A DNA stretch of 64,000 nucleotides from Parapedobacter tibetensis. GTDB lineage: Bacteria; Bacteroidota; Bacteroidia; Sphingobacteriales; Sphingobacteriaceae. This document shows, piece after piece, positions 43,859-54,300 of this stretch (its first letter is position 1; each line of letters begins with the position of its first letter). The notes below the pieces were generated by a model. It had not been told where the DNA came from and ran no database searches. It worked only from the letters and a program-made list of their open reading frames with translations. The stretch covers positions 299,596-363,595 of the forward strand of contig NZ_JAMXBE010000006.1 of the NCBI RefSeq assembly GCF_024704835.1, in the 5' to 3' direction. The position numbers were made by a program, and so were the translations under genes.

Positions 43859-44137
43859 ATGAGAAAGAAATGTTACCGGACAGGGAAGGTCTGCTATCCT
43901 TCCCGCGAAGAAGCCGTGGACGCCATGTTTGCCATGAAATCCCTGCGGAAGCGGAATGATCCAGGAAGCCCTACAAACACCGGATGAAGAAGCCCGCACA
44001 GAAAAGGACCTACTGGTGCGCCTATTGCGGCCAGTTCCACCTGACCAAGATGGCGTATTTCCCGCGTATGGTAAAGCACAGCAGGCCGACAAAACCAAAA
44101 ACATACATTGACAGCATTGATTGCTGGTTTACAAAAA
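43859..44137 (+). pseudogene. Frameshifted small zinc-ribbon-like protein
   Basis: ATG 43859 gives MRKKCYRTGKVCYPSREEAVDAMFAM and then runs into a stop at 43985-43987. One frame over, the sequence goes on as KKPAQKRTYWCAYCGQFHLTKM. Together the parts form a C-x5-6-C ... C-A-Y-C-G-x-F-H-L-T pattern, seen in small zinc-ribbon proteins of mobile elements. A single indel near 43965-43985 explains the break. GGAGG lies 7 bases before the ATG, an unusually strong ribosome-binding site for this phylum. Confidence 0.5.
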
Positions 44138-44170
44138 AAAGCGTCGCTCAATTTTCATGAACGACGCTTT
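44133..44170 (-). terminator. Terminator after clpC
   Basis: On the minus strand AAAGCGTCG pairs with CGACGCTTT (44162-44170 with 44138-44146) and the hairpin runs into eight T. It lies about 27 bases beyond the clpC stop. Confidence 0.85.
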
Positions 44171-44196
44171 GCTTTTCTTGATGAAATAATATTTAG

Positions 44197-46746
44197 TTAC
44201 TCATCTTTCTTTTCTTCAGCCAAATCAGAGGGTTTGGAGGAACTGTTGCCTCCTGCCTTAATGCTAACCACGATTTCGTCTTTCTTCTTGTCATGGTCAA
44301 CCTGCAAGGTACTGCCCTCGGTGGCTTCGCCCTTGAGGATCTCCTCGGCTACGGGGTCTTCCAAGTATTTCTGGATGGCCCGTTTGAGCGGACGTGCACC
44401 AAAATTACTATCAAAGCCTTTTTCGGCAATGAAATCCTTGGCCGTATCCGTGAGCTTAATATGGTATCCCAATGCCTCAATGCGAACGAAAAGCGATTTC
44501 AATTCGATATCAATGATTTTAAAGATATGTTCTTTTTCCAAGGAATTGAATACGATGACATCGTCAATGCGATTAAGGAATTCTGGGGCGAAAGCCCGTT
44601 TCAAGGCAGTCTCAATAACACTGCGGGAGTGTGAACCAGCCTGTTCGGCTTTTGCCGCTGTGGCAAAGCCCACGCCTTGCCCGAAATCCTTCAGTTGACG
44701 CGCTCCAATGTTGGAGGTCATGATGAGGATGGTGTTCCGGAAGTCTACCCTACGGCCAAGACTATCGGTAAGCTGCCCTTCGTCCAATACTTGCAACAGC
44801 AGGTTGAACACATCGGGATGGGCTTTTTCGATTTCATCAAGCAGCACCACAGAATAAGGTTTGCGACGTACTTTTTCTGTCAATTGACCACCTTCTTCGT
44901 AACCCACGTACCCCGGAGGCGCCCCCACTAGACGTGAGATGGCGAATTTCTCCATGTATTCACTCATATCGATTTGGATGAGCGAATCTTCACTATCAAA
45001 CATGAAGCGGGCCAATTCCTTTGCCAATTCGGTTTTACCGACACCGGTAGGTCCTAAGAAAATAAAGGAGCCAATCGGTTTTTTAGGATCTTTCAATCCG
45101 GCACGTGTCCGCTGGATGGCCTTGACCAATTTCTTAACCGCTTCATCCTGTCCGATGATGTGATCTTTCATAGAGTCGGTCATACCCAGCAGTTTTATGC
45201 TATCCGATTGTCCCACACGTTGTACGGGGATGCCGGTCATCATGGAAACCACTTCGGCTACATTATCTTCTGACACGGTATACCGCTTGGTTTTTGTTTC
45301 AGCTTCCCAAGCGGTTTTTTCCACTTCAAGTTCTTCCAATAGTTTTTTCTCGGTATCGCGCAGTTTGGCAGCCTCTTCATACTTTTGGCTACGCACCACT
45401 TTGTTTTTCTCTACCTTGATTTCTTCGATCTTCTGCTCGACATCGATGATGCTTTGTGGCACATGGATATTGGTAAGGTGTACCCTTGAGCCAGATTCAT
45501 CCAAGGCATCAATGGCCTTGTCTGGTAAGAACCTATCCGTAATGTAACGCATGGTTAGGTTTACACAAGCTTCTATAGCCTCAGGCGTATAGTTCACATT
45601 GTGGTGTTCTTCATACTTGTCCTTAATGCGATTGAGTATTTCCACGGTCTCATCGTGCGTGGCTGGTTCAATCATTACCTTCTGGAACCTGCGATCCAGT
45701 GCACCGTCTTTCTCGATGTATTGGCGATATTCATCAAGTGTGGTTGCGCCGATACATTGGATATCACCACGAGCCAATGCGGGTTTGAACATGTTAGACG
45801 CATCTAACGAACCAGAGGCCCCGCCTGCACCCACAATGGTATGGATTTCATCAATGAATAAGATGACATCTGGTGATTTTTCCAATTCGTTCATCACCGC
45901 TTTCATGCGTTCCTCAAACTGGCCTCGGTATTTGGTGCCCGCCACAAGCGAGGCCAAATCCAACGTGACCACACGCTTGTTAAACAGCACGCGGGAGACC
46001 TTGCGCTGGATGATGCGCAGTGCCAAGCCTTCTGCGATGGCAGATTTACCCACCCCGGGCTCACCAATAAGGATAGGGTTGTTTTTCTTACGACGTGAGA
46101 GAATTTGTGAAACGCGCTCGATTTCCTTTTCACGACCTACGATGGGATCCAGACGTCCTTCCTCGGCTGCTTTTGTAAGGTCGCGGCCAAAATTATCCAA
46201 CACCGGAGTTTTCGATTTGATGTCCGATACTTTCTTGGGTTGGTTGAAGTGATCCTCTTCCTTGAAATCATCGTCACCTGCGGCCGGGCCAGATGCCTGG
46301 TCGGTAATGCCCGCCTTGTTTTGTTCCACATCAGCCTTGAATACATCGTAGTTGATATCAAACTGCTGCAAGATCTGAGAGGCGATGTTATCTTCATCGC
46401 GTAGGATGGACAAAAGCAAGTGCTCTGTGCCAATGACGTCGCTCTTGAAGATCTTCGCTTCAAGGTAGGTGATTTTCAATACTTTTTCCGCTTGTTTCGT
46501 AAGCGGCATATTGCCTATCGGGGCGCGGGACATAGATGAGCCTTTCACGGCGTCTTCTATGGATTTGCGTAATTCTGTGGTGTCGATCCCTGCATGTTTC
46601 AGTATTTTGATGGCCATACCGTCTCCCTCACGAATAAGGCCAAGGAGCAAGTGCTCTGTGCCGATATAATCATGCTTTAAACGGATGGCTTCTTCTCTGC
46701 TGTATGAAATCACATCCTTTACGCGAGGCGAAAATTTAGCTTCCAT
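44197..46746 (-). CDS. clpC: ATP-dependent Clp protease ATP-binding subunit ClpC
   Basis: The 849-residue AAA+ unfoldase has two N-terminal Clp_N repeats (FSPRVKDVISYSREEAIRLKHDYIGTEHLLLGLIREG and KITYLEAKIFKSDVIGTEHLLLSILRD). The first ATPase has Walker A GEPGVGKSAIAEG. A middle domain carries a UVR-like helical pair (VRSQKYEEAAKLRDTEKKLL). The second ATPase has Walker A GPTGVGKTELAKE. A C-terminal LGF-type loop (RIEALGYH region) is not obvious. It delivers substrates to ClpP in stress protein turnover. A terminator follows, and a possible -7 box lies at 46863-46856. Confidence 0.96.
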   Translation of the reverse strand: MEAKFSPRVKDVISYSREEAIRLKHDYIGTEHLLLGLIREGDGMAIKILKHAGIDTTELRKSIEDAVKGSSMSRAPIGNMPLTKQAEKVLKITYLEAKIFKSDVIGTEHLLLSILRDEDNIASQILQQFDINYDVFKADVEQNKAGITDQASGPAAGDDDFKEEDHFNQPKKVSDIKSKTPVLDNFGRDLTKAAEEGRLDPIVGREKEIERVSQILSRRKKNNPILIGEPGVGKSAIAEGLALRIIQRKVSRVLFNKRVVTLDLASLVAGTKYRGQFEERMKAVMNELEKSPDVILFIDEIHTIVGAGGASGSLDASNMFKPALARGDIQCIGATTLDEYRQYIEKDGALDRRFQKVMIEPATHDETVEILNRIKDKYEEHHNVNYTPEAIEACVNLTMRYITDRFLPDKAIDALDESGSRVHLTNIHVPQSIIDVEQKIEEIKVEKNKVVRSQKYEEAAKLRDTEKKLLEELEVEKTAWEAETKTKRYTVSEDNVAEVVSMMTGIPVQRVGQSDSIKLLGMTDSMKDHIIGQDEAVKKLVKAIQRTRAGLKDPKKPIGSFIFLGPTGVGKTELAKELARFMFDSEDSLIQIDMSEYMEKFAISRLVGAPPGYVGYEEGGQLTEKVRRKPYSVVLLDEIEKAHPDVFNLLLQVLDEGQLTDSLGRRVDFRNTILIMTSNIGARQLKDFGQGVGFATAAKAEQAGSHSRSVIETALKRAFAPEFLNRIDDVIVFNSLEKEHIFKIIDIELKSLFVRIEALGYHIKLTDTAKDFIAEKGFDSNFGARPLKRAIQKYLEDPVAEEILKGEATEGSTLQVDHDKKKDEIVVSIKAGGNSSSKPSDLAEEKKDE

Positions 46747-47051
46747 GAATGTTGTACCTTTCTTTATGATGCTAAGGATGCGATAAATGTATAAAAAAAT
46801 ATCGCTTATGTCCTTAATATTTATGTAACTTTTATCAACAATTAAGCCATTAAGACAAATATAACATTTTGTCAGTTTAGGTTAAACTATTATTACATCA
46901 TTCTGACTATGCTGCAGCGGTGATAACGGTTTTCACTTCTTATGTTTTTATGGCACGCAGTGGATACTTGCCGTTTTTGGCGGCTGGCAAGGAGAAAGTT
47001 GCAGATGAAGACAACTTTATCTAAGTTTGCAATTCCTTCAAAAATCACAAG
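46747..47051. other. Divergent promoter region of clpC and ettA
   Basis: About 300 bases with no gene. On the minus strand TATATTTG (46863-46856) is a possible -7 box for clpC with a ~110-base leader; its -33 element is poor. The ettA promoter at 46999-47029 is listed separately. The rest shows no further structure. Confidence 0.5.
46999..47029 (+). promoter_or_regulatory. Promoter of ettA
   Basis: TTG (46999-47001) followed after 20 bases by TAAGTTTG (47022-47029) matches the Bacteroidota consensus. The start codon is 22 bases further, giving a short leader. Confidence 0.7.
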
Positions 47052-48734
47052 ATGGCAGACGAAAAAATCATATTCTCCATGGCTGGGGTAAGTAAAATTT
47101 ACCCACCGCAGAAACAAGTGCTGAAGAACATTTACCTCTCTTTTTTTTATGGGGCCAAAATAGGTGTCATCGGGCTTAATGGTTCGGGCAAGTCTTCACT
47201 ACTGCGAATCATTGCCGGATTGGATAAATCCTATCAAGGGGAAGTGGTGTTTGCCCCAGGCTACTCCGTCGGCTACCTGGCCCAAGAACCTGAATTGAAT
47301 CTTGATAAAACCGTGCTGGAGGTGGTAGAAGAGGGGGTAGCCGAAACAACCGCCATCCTCAAAGAATATGAAGAAATCAATGAGAAATTCGGCTTGCCCG
47401 AGGTATATGAGAATGCTGATGAAATGGATCGGTTGCTTGCAAGGCAAGGCGAATTGCAAGATAAAATAGACGCTACGGGTGCTTGGGAAATTGATAGTAA
47501 ACTAGAAAGGGCCATGGATGCGCTGCGTTGCCCCGAGCCGGAACGTAAAGTGGCCACATTGTCAGGAGGCGAGCGCAGGCGAGTGGCATTATGTCGGCTA
47601 TTGCTGCAAGAACCAGCTGTATTATTGCTCGATGAACCGACGAACCACCTGGATGCCGAATCCATCGACTGGCTTGAACAGCACCTTCAACAATACCAAG
47701 GCACGGTCATCGCTGTGACGCACGATCGCTATTTTCTGGATAATGTAGCAGGATGGATATTGGAACTGGATAGGGGCGAAGGTATTCCATGGAAAGGGAA
47801 TTATTCTTCATGGCTTGACCAGAAAGCAAAACGCCTTGCTCAGGAAGAAAAAACCGAAAGCAAGCGGCAGAAGACGCTGGAACGCGAGCTGGAATGGGTA
47901 CGCATGGCTCCCAAAGCCCGCCATGCCAAATCCAAGGCTCGCCTGCATAATTATGAAAAGCTGGCCTCGGAAGAAACCAAGGAACGGGAAGACAAATTGG
48001 AATTGTTCATTCCACCTGGGCCTCGATTGGGCAATGTGGTCATTGAGGCCCAAGCGGTAAGCAAGGCTTATGGAGACAGGGTACTGTTTGAAGATCTCAG
48101 CTTTTCATTGCCACCAGCGGGCATCGTGGGCATCATCGGACCCAATGGCGCAGGGAAAACAACGCTCTTCAGGCTCATCACTGGGCAGGAAATCCCTGAT
48201 AATGGCACCTTCCGCGTAGGTGAGACCGTAGCATTGGGGTATGTGGATCAGATGCATGACGACCTCGACCCTGGCAATACGGTATGGGAAAACATCACAG
48301 GAGGGCATGAGCATATCCAATTGGGTAGCAGGCCGATCAACTCCCGAGCTTATGTGTCCAAATTCAATTTCAACGGTGCGGACCAACAGAAAAAAGTGGG
48401 CGTGCTCTCCGGAGGGGAACGCAACCGTGTACACTTGGCCATCACCCTGAAAAAGGGCGCAAACGTACTCTTACTTGATGAGCCAACAAACGATATCGAT
48501 GTGAATACCCTTAGAGCATTGGAAGAAGGACTGGAAAATTTCGGCGGGTGTGCAGTGGTTATTTCGCATGACCGATGGTTCCTCGACCGCATCTGTACCC
48601 ATATCCTTGCTTTCGAAGGCAATTCGCAGGTGTACTATTTTGAAGGCAATTATACCGAATATGAGGAAAACCGCAAAAAGCGTCTCGGCGACATAGGCCC
48701 CCAACGCTTCAAGTATAAGAAACTGGTCAAGTGA
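47052..48734 (+). CDS. ettA: Energy-dependent translational throttle protein EttA (ABC-F)
   Basis: The 560-residue ABC-F protein has two ATPase domains without membrane segments: GLNGSGKSSLLRI, signature LSGGERRRVALCRLL, Walker B LLLDEPTNHLDAESIDWLEQ; and GPNGAGKTTLFRL, LSGGERNRVHLAITL, LLLDEPTNDIDVNTLRALEE. The EttA arm and linker regions are present, and the length matches the family. EttA binds the ribosomal E site and adjusts early elongation to the ATP/ADP ratio. It is divergent from clpC, each with its own promoter. Confidence 0.95.
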   Translation: MADEKIIFSMAGVSKIYPPQKQVLKNIYLSFFYGAKIGVIGLNGSGKSSLLRIIAGLDKSYQGEVVFAPGYSVGYLAQEPELNLDKTVLEVVEEGVAETTAILKEYEEINEKFGLPEVYENADEMDRLLARQGELQDKIDATGAWEIDSKLERAMDALRCPEPERKVATLSGGERRRVALCRLLLQEPAVLLLDEPTNHLDAESIDWLEQHLQQYQGTVIAVTHDRYFLDNVAGWILELDRGEGIPWKGNYSSWLDQKAKRLAQEEKTESKRQKTLERELEWVRMAPKARHAKSKARLHNYEKLASEETKEREDKLELFIPPGPRLGNVVIEAQAVSKAYGDRVLFEDLSFSLPPAGIVGIIGPNGAGKTTLFRLITGQEIPDNGTFRVGETVALGYVDQMHDDLDPGNTVWENITGGHEHIQLGSRPINSRAYVSKFNFNGADQQKKVGVLSGGERNRVHLAITLKKGANVLLLDEPTNDIDVNTLRALEEGLENFGGCAVVISHDRWFLDRICTHILAFEGNSQVYYFEGNYTEYEENRKKRLGDIGPQRFKYKKLVK

Positions 48735-48804
48735 AATGGATACCACTAAATTATTCAAAACATTTAATTAATTACGGCATATACATTCATCCGAAAGCCT
48801 CGGT

Positions 48805-49557
48805 TTACATGACCATATGGTCGAAAATCAAGATGCCGCCATCCCGCTCGGTAATGGTGTATTCATTATAATCCGTTAAAAATTTCAGGCTGCCATCCGC
48901 TTGAGGGTAAAAGTAGACCATTCCCGAATGGTAGGGATCCTCCGATGGCTCGTTGTTGTCCATTGGGATATTATGGACGACCATCATAAAAAGAAAGCCC
49001 TGGTGCGCATCGAGTCCTGGGAGATAGGTCTCAGCGATGCTTTCGCCGCAAGACTCACAGGGCCCCAAGTCTGTAAAGCAATAATAGGCACCGTTTGAAA
49101 ATGTATAGGTATCGTGCTCACAGGATTCCTCGGTTTGGCCTTGATGCGCTTCACTGAGGATGTCTGCAAGTTGCGCAAGGTATTCATATATGGGAATATA
49201 CGCCCCGTAATCCATAGGCGGTGGGATAGCCATGAGATAGGTGTCCTTTATGTAACCTGCACCGCCTTCATAGCGGATGCGGTACCATTTCGACAGGTGG
49301 GAATAGGGCAGACAGGCTACAGTACCGGCAGTTTCTTGTGGGGGCGCGGAAAACAGGATGGTTTCCTCCAGGATGGATATTTCTTCCAAATCTTCGATTG
49401 CGAAGCCATATCTCAATGTGTCTGTTGCTTTGCCCATCTGCGAAGATGCATATACGGGTATGCCTGATTTGTTCCAGACGTATCGCTTTGTCGGCTGCTC
49501 CGCCTTTACGCTGGTGAGCGTAGCCAAGTACAGTAAAAAGATCAATAGGGTGTTCAT
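48805..49557 (-). CDS. Secreted SH3-domain-like protein, unknown function
   Basis: The 250-residue protein has a signal peptide (MNTLLIFLLYLATLTSVKA). An N-terminal part resembles a bacterial SH3-like fold (GIPVYASSQMGKATDTLRYG, LSKWYRIRYEGGAGYIKDTYLM). The C-terminal domain has two Cys pairs (CEHDTYTF, CFTDLGPCESCGE) that may form disulfides. No enzyme motif was recognised. It is convergent with ettA. Confidence 0.7.
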   Translation of the reverse strand: MNTLLIFLLYLATLTSVKAEQPTKRYVWNKSGIPVYASSQMGKATDTLRYGFAIEDLEEISILEETILFSAPPQETAGTVACLPYSHLSKWYRIRYEGGAGYIKDTYLMAIPPPMDYGAYIPIYEYLAQLADILSEAHQGQTEESCEHDTYTFSNGAYYCFTDLGPCESCGESIAETYLPGLDAHQGFLFMMVVHNIPMDNNEPSEDPYHSGMVYFYPQADGSLKFLTDYNEYTITERDGGILIFDHMVM

Positions 49558-49921
49558 ACTTTATGTCGCTTGCTAAGTTGGTCAAAAATACAGGTTTTGC
49601 CGAGTTTACATAATCCCTGAAAACCGCCATTCCGAGCATGGACCCACCGTATAGCTTTCGTGCCCTTTCCCTATACGTTTTTGATACTTCTTTACACAGA
49701 AAGTGAATTAATATAATATAAACTATAGATTGTTATACAATTTCATCGTCTTTTCATCGTCTTTTATACGATAAAAAGACGATAGAATAACGTTACAAAA
49801 AGGATAATTACTAATCTTACTGGAGTAGTTATACAGTTCTTTTCTAGTTTTAATATAAGGAATTGTTAGGATTCGGTTATAGTTGCGTACGACAGCCAGC
49901 CTGATCAGTGTCGTCAGTGTG
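49558..49921. other. Intergenic stretch with direct and inverted repeats
   Basis: No gene was seen in these 364 bases. CATCGTCTTTT is repeated exactly in tandem (49744-49754, 49755-49765). The second copy is part of an inverted repeat ATCGTCTTTT / AAAAGACGAT (49756-49765, 49774-49783) with an 8-base loop. The surrounding DNA is very A+T-rich. Confidence 0.6.
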
Positions 49922-50218
49922 CTATCTTTCGAACGCTATCCGTACCAACTCTTCCCATTCTTCCTCCAAGGTGTTATCCGGTCGCTGCTGCCCCGCCCGG
50001 CGATACCAATAGTCGGCATTCCACAGGTCGCCCTCCTTGCGGTGCAGGTATGCATGCACATAGGCCGACTGTTTATCTTCCAAATCGTTGACCAAATCGT
50101 GGGCTTTATGCCAGTCGCCCCTGGCATCATACCACAGCGATTCGAGCTGTATGGAAAGGTTGGTGGGCGGGAGCGCGCTATCTCGTAGGGATAATTTAAA
50201 CGTGGTGATATCCATCAT
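49922..50218 (-). CDS. Conserved hypothetical protein
   Basis: The 98-residue cytosolic protein is rich in Trp, Tyr and acidic residues (LESLWYDARGDWHKAHDLVNDL, AYLHRKEGDLWNADYWYRRAGQ). This helical pattern recalls a TPR-like repeat pair. Similar short proteins of this type are common in Bacteroidota without known function. It stands alone, with no operon partner. Confidence 0.7.
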   Translation of the reverse strand: MMDITTFKLSLRDSALPPTNLSIQLESLWYDARGDWHKAHDLVNDLEDKQSAYVHAYLHRKEGDLWNADYWYRRAGQQRPDNTLEEEWEELVRIAFER

Positions 50219-50718
50219 GGTTTCGAATTTAATTGCAAAGAAACGAAATTACGATTTTCTGTGCGATTACATGGTAGTACGGGGCAGAGGGGCTGATAGA
50301 AATAGTTCCTTCGGAGCTGCTTCGCGGTCGGCTCGCACCAGCCCAACACAGCCGCTAAAATCTAAGGATATATTTTTTTCCCCAAAAAAATATCATGGTA
50401 AAACAATTAAATGTATATTTGAATACTATTTAAACTGAATGACTGTTGTTTTTGTGGGATTGAAGGATTTGTTGAGGGTTAATTAGATTCTGTCCACAAA
50501 GTCAGTGTCTAGGCTAGTATGTTCGTCAACAAGGCCTGTGTAGTGAGAAAAAGCGCAGTCCCGCTGAGGCGTGATGAGCATTTTTCGAGCAAGCGTAACG
50601 CAGTTGACGGACATTATAGACAGACACTAATTAAATACATTTACTTAGGTCTACTTTACTTGAACCGAATGACCAATTGACGCGACGTTTCTGTGGTTAT
50701 TTTTATTTTATTTATGAT
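50219..50718. other. Intergenic stretch with a palindromic element
   Basis: About 500 bases without a convincing gene. The main content is the inverted-repeat element at 50479-50634. The frame of the following regulator is open back to 50677, but only from a TTG codon. Confidence 0.5.
50479..50634. repeat. MITE-like inverted-repeat element
   Basis: Outer arms TTAATTAGATTCTGTC and GACAGACACTAATTAA match at 14 of 16 positions. Inner arms GTTCGTCAAC and GTTGACGGAC match at 9 of 10. The left side contains an extra partial copy of the arm (GTCAGTGTCTAGGC). About 156 bases long, with no coding capacity, which fits a decayed small transposon-derived repeat. Confidence 0.55.
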
Positions 50719-51363
50719 ATGCCATCACATGTTACCATTGCTGACGATCATGGGGCCGTACGTGTAGGACTGAAATACATGATACTGGATTGGATGCCCG
50801 GTACGAGGATTTCCTATGCGGAAGACATGACAGAATTAATTGCTTTGCTAGGCGAAGTCCCAATTGATTTGGTTGTATTGGATATTAATATTCCCGGAGG
50901 AAACAACTTCCAAATGGTCAAGAATATCAAGAACAAACAACCGAAGACCCGTATACTGATATTCTCGGCATATGATGAAATGTTGTACGCACTACGTTAT
51001 TTGGATGCGGGGGCGGACGGCTATTTACAGAAGAGTGGAAAGGATGAGGATTTTAAGGAAGCCCTGAATACCGTTTTCAAAGGAAGCAAATACATAAGCG
51101 CTAGCATAAGGGATTACCTGCTTCAACATCGGTTAGTAGGGGGCAAATTTGCTGTGAATCCCCTCGGCGAATTGACCGATAGGGAAATTGAAGTATGTCA
51201 ATCATTAATACAGGGTAAGGGGATCAGTGAGATTGCCAATGAAATGACCTTGCATGTATCGACCATCGGGACATTTAAAAACCATATTTTTAAGAAGTTA
51301 GCCGTGCGCAATTTAGCGGAACTGATTGATACGTTTAAGATGTATAATGATCGGGAAACGTAA
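50719..51363 (+). CDS. NarL/LuxR-family response regulator
   Basis: The 214-residue protein has a receiver domain (VTIADDHGAVRVGL, phospho-Asp in LVVLDINIPGG, ILIFSAYDE, Lys in YLQKSG). The LuxR helix-turn-helix follows (LTDREIEVCQSLIQGKGISEIANEMTLHVSTIGTFKNHIFKKLAV). ATG 50719 (MPSHVTIADDHG) fits the family start. It is convergent with the large sensor kinase, with a 29-base overlap of the 3' ends, so the two are likely partners. Targets may include the adjacent adhesin gene (inference). Confidence 0.92.
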   Translation: MPSHVTIADDHGAVRVGLKYMILDWMPGTRISYAEDMTELIALLGEVPIDLVVLDINIPGGNNFQMVKNIKNKQPKTRILIFSAYDEMLYALRYLDAGADGYLQKSGKDEDFKEALNTVFKGSKYISASIRDYLLQHRLVGGKFAVNPLGELTDREIEVCQSLIQGKGISEIANEMTLHVSTIGTFKNHIFKKLAVRNLAELIDTFKMYNDRET

Positions 51364-54300
51364 TGGTGATTATCGTGCCTTGGCCAATGGCGCTTCGGAT
51401 TACTAGTTCTCCGTGGATTAATTTCACCATGTCTTTTACCAATACCAACCCTAAGCCCCCGTTTTCCAGGTGGGGGTCATCCGTCACATTTTTCGTCGGA
51501 CTGTTATAAAATTCAAGTTCGCTGGCACGCATCCCAATTCCCGTATCCGCTATTTTGATAAAGCGAATATGATGAGTTGTCTCCCCAGCATATAAGTGGA
51601 TTTCTCCTTTTTTGGTGAATTTTGTGGCATTATCCAATAAATTATGAATGATGATGGATAGTACCCCTTCATGAGAATGAATAACCATCCCCGTTGGGAT
51701 TTCGTTATGGATACATGTTCCGACCGAAGCCGCAATGGGCTCGAAGATGTCTACCTGTTTCTGGCCGACATCATATAGTGATATGACGCAGAACCTTAGC
51801 CTATTTTTGGTCAGCATGATTTTGGCCAGCTTGGAGAGGTTGCTTGAATACCGGAAAATCTGCTTCGTTGCATCGTATACCAGCTTGATTTCATGGGATA
51901 ACATACCATTCGCCCGTTGATGAATCCCCTGAAGCGCCATGACGACGTAATTAAGCGGCGCTTTGACATCGTGGACAATGGATGCCGAAAGCCGCTGCTG
52001 GAGTTCATGCTGTTGTTTAAGCTTTTCCGTGTGGAGCGCAACCCTGTGGCTTAGGATGATATTCTGTTTCACAATGAAGCGTGTCCGCAGCCAAGTAATG
52101 GCCCATCCCAGCATCCCCAATCCAAAGACAACGAGAATTATGAACCAAGTAGTTTCGTAAAAATAAGGATTAACATACAAGGACATCGCCCCATAAACAT
52201 AATCTTTAAGGCTCAATCCGTTGCGCATTCTGACAGTTACCGTATGCCATCCAGATGATAATTTATTGATGGATATGGTATGATCGGTCGGATTTAACGG
52301 TAGCCAATTGAGCTCGTCTTCCGTTGTGCCAGCAATCGAGTATTCGATGTATAGATTTTTTTTCTGTCCGTAATAAGGTGTCGATACGGAGAGGTTCAAA
52401 CGCGAAAAGCGTTGGGGTAATGATAAGCTGTCTCGGGCAGGGATTTCTAGCCCATCTAAATTGATCGCATCGATGAGGACGGGGCCTTGGGGTAATTCAG
52501 GGTGTATTTTCAACGGGTTAAACCATACCAAGCCGTCTAGGGACGGAAAAGAAAAATAGCCATTGGATAGCTTGACAGCACAGGGTTGGCATCCCCCATT
52601 GAACTCATTGGTGGCAAAGCCATCGCGTTTATCGTAGTGGAAATAATAAGGCGTGTGATTAGGGTTGGCTCGATAATCCAACAACTGTTGTTTATTTACC
52701 TGAAATAGTCCCTTATTGGTGCTGATCCAGAAATAGCCAAGGGAATCTTCCAACATACAATGGGCAGCCCCTAAATACCCTGCTTTATCCAAAGGCAATG
52801 CGGTAAGGGTCGTATCTTCATAGAGAAACAGCCCTTGCTGCTCCGTAGAGATCCAAAGCCTTGAACGGTGCTCTTGGTCAGGATAGAGACAACGGATATG
52901 CCTTTGTGCCAATGCAGGTATGGAGGTGACCTTCTTGGAGGGAATATGGAAACGATAGAGCCCTTGGTAGGTACCTATCCAAAAGTGTTCTTTGCCTGAT
53001 TGTTCAATCCAGGTAATCTGGTGTCCCAAATTAACTACGGCGCTAAAGGAATCAGTTTGTTGATCCCATGTTAACAAAGATCCGTCAACGCTGCCTAGCC
53101 AAGTATGCTGCCCATCGCTTTGGTAGAGTACCTTACAGGGTTTGGGAGTGGCGCGTTGTCGGATACGCCGCTCTCCCATGGGGGTAAGTGTAAACAGGCT
53201 GTCTTCCGTCAGCACCAAAAGATTGCCATCCGGGCCATGGAGACGGGCGTATTGGGTGTTGGTTTTGGCCAATGCGGGTACCGCATGGTACTTCTTATGC
53301 TGGTCAAACCGTTTTCCCTTATCAGCCAAGATTGAACCATCTTTCAGAAGGGTCTGTAAATAATAAATCTCATTGGGCGAATTTTCCTTGGCGTACACGG
53401 TATGGAAACGTTTGCGCTTGATGACAAACAAACCTTTGGAATCACTCCCCAATAGCAGTTGTTGATTGAGTGCATCGTAGTGCGCAATCGTGATGCGGTT
53501 TTCCTCAAAACTGAACTCACTCAGGATACGGGTGCTGTTTAAGTTGCCATCCCGATCAGCTCGAAGGGTATAAAAATTCTTGTTGCAATAGATGAAAAGT
53601 TCATAGGTAGCATTATTCCAGTAGATCTGAAAATTGGATGAAGGGGGTTCCGCTAATAGCTCCCCCGTGATGTGTACTTGATGGCTTGTTCCCTTTGGAG
53701 TCATGCAAACCACATTGTTTAGCTCCGGGATATAATAAAGATTTTGGTTCATGATTACGAAAAACCAAGGATTATGCATGGAATGGGGAAGGGGGTAAGC
53801 GGCAACGATCCGGTGCCTATTCTCGTATTGGATGGTGTCCTCTCCGATAATGAATCTTGCACCGTTGACATCACCTAAAATGAAACATTCCGGTAAAGGA
53901 ATGCGGTAACGGTTGGGTAATCCGGTGGCAAAATGAATCGATGGATGGCCATGGGATGGCAATGAGAGCGAGTTCTCATCGGCCTTACTGGCAACGAGGG
54001 CCTTACCATTATGGAGGTATATCGACTGCCCGCTGGTGGTGCGTGCCCATAAGGCGCCGGGTAACCCGTCTGCATGCAAGCTAACCATGCGCTCGGCAAC
54101 CAATTGAGCAGACAAGCTATCGGTTAGTTTGAATTGGCCATGCCCATCGTAACGCACGACACCTTTTTCAGTGATTAGCCAGGTAAACCCGAGGTTGTCG
54201 GTTGCGATCCCTTTGATGCTATTTTGGGGTAAACCATGTTCATCCGTGTACTGATAAATCACATAATCAGTCGGATTGGCGATGGAAAAGAAGGGAATAA

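Noticed and set aside
44108..46252. Plus-strand frames of 116-217 codons opposite clpC
   Set aside because: Ser/Thr-rich antisense shadows; ClpC on the minus strand is unambiguous.
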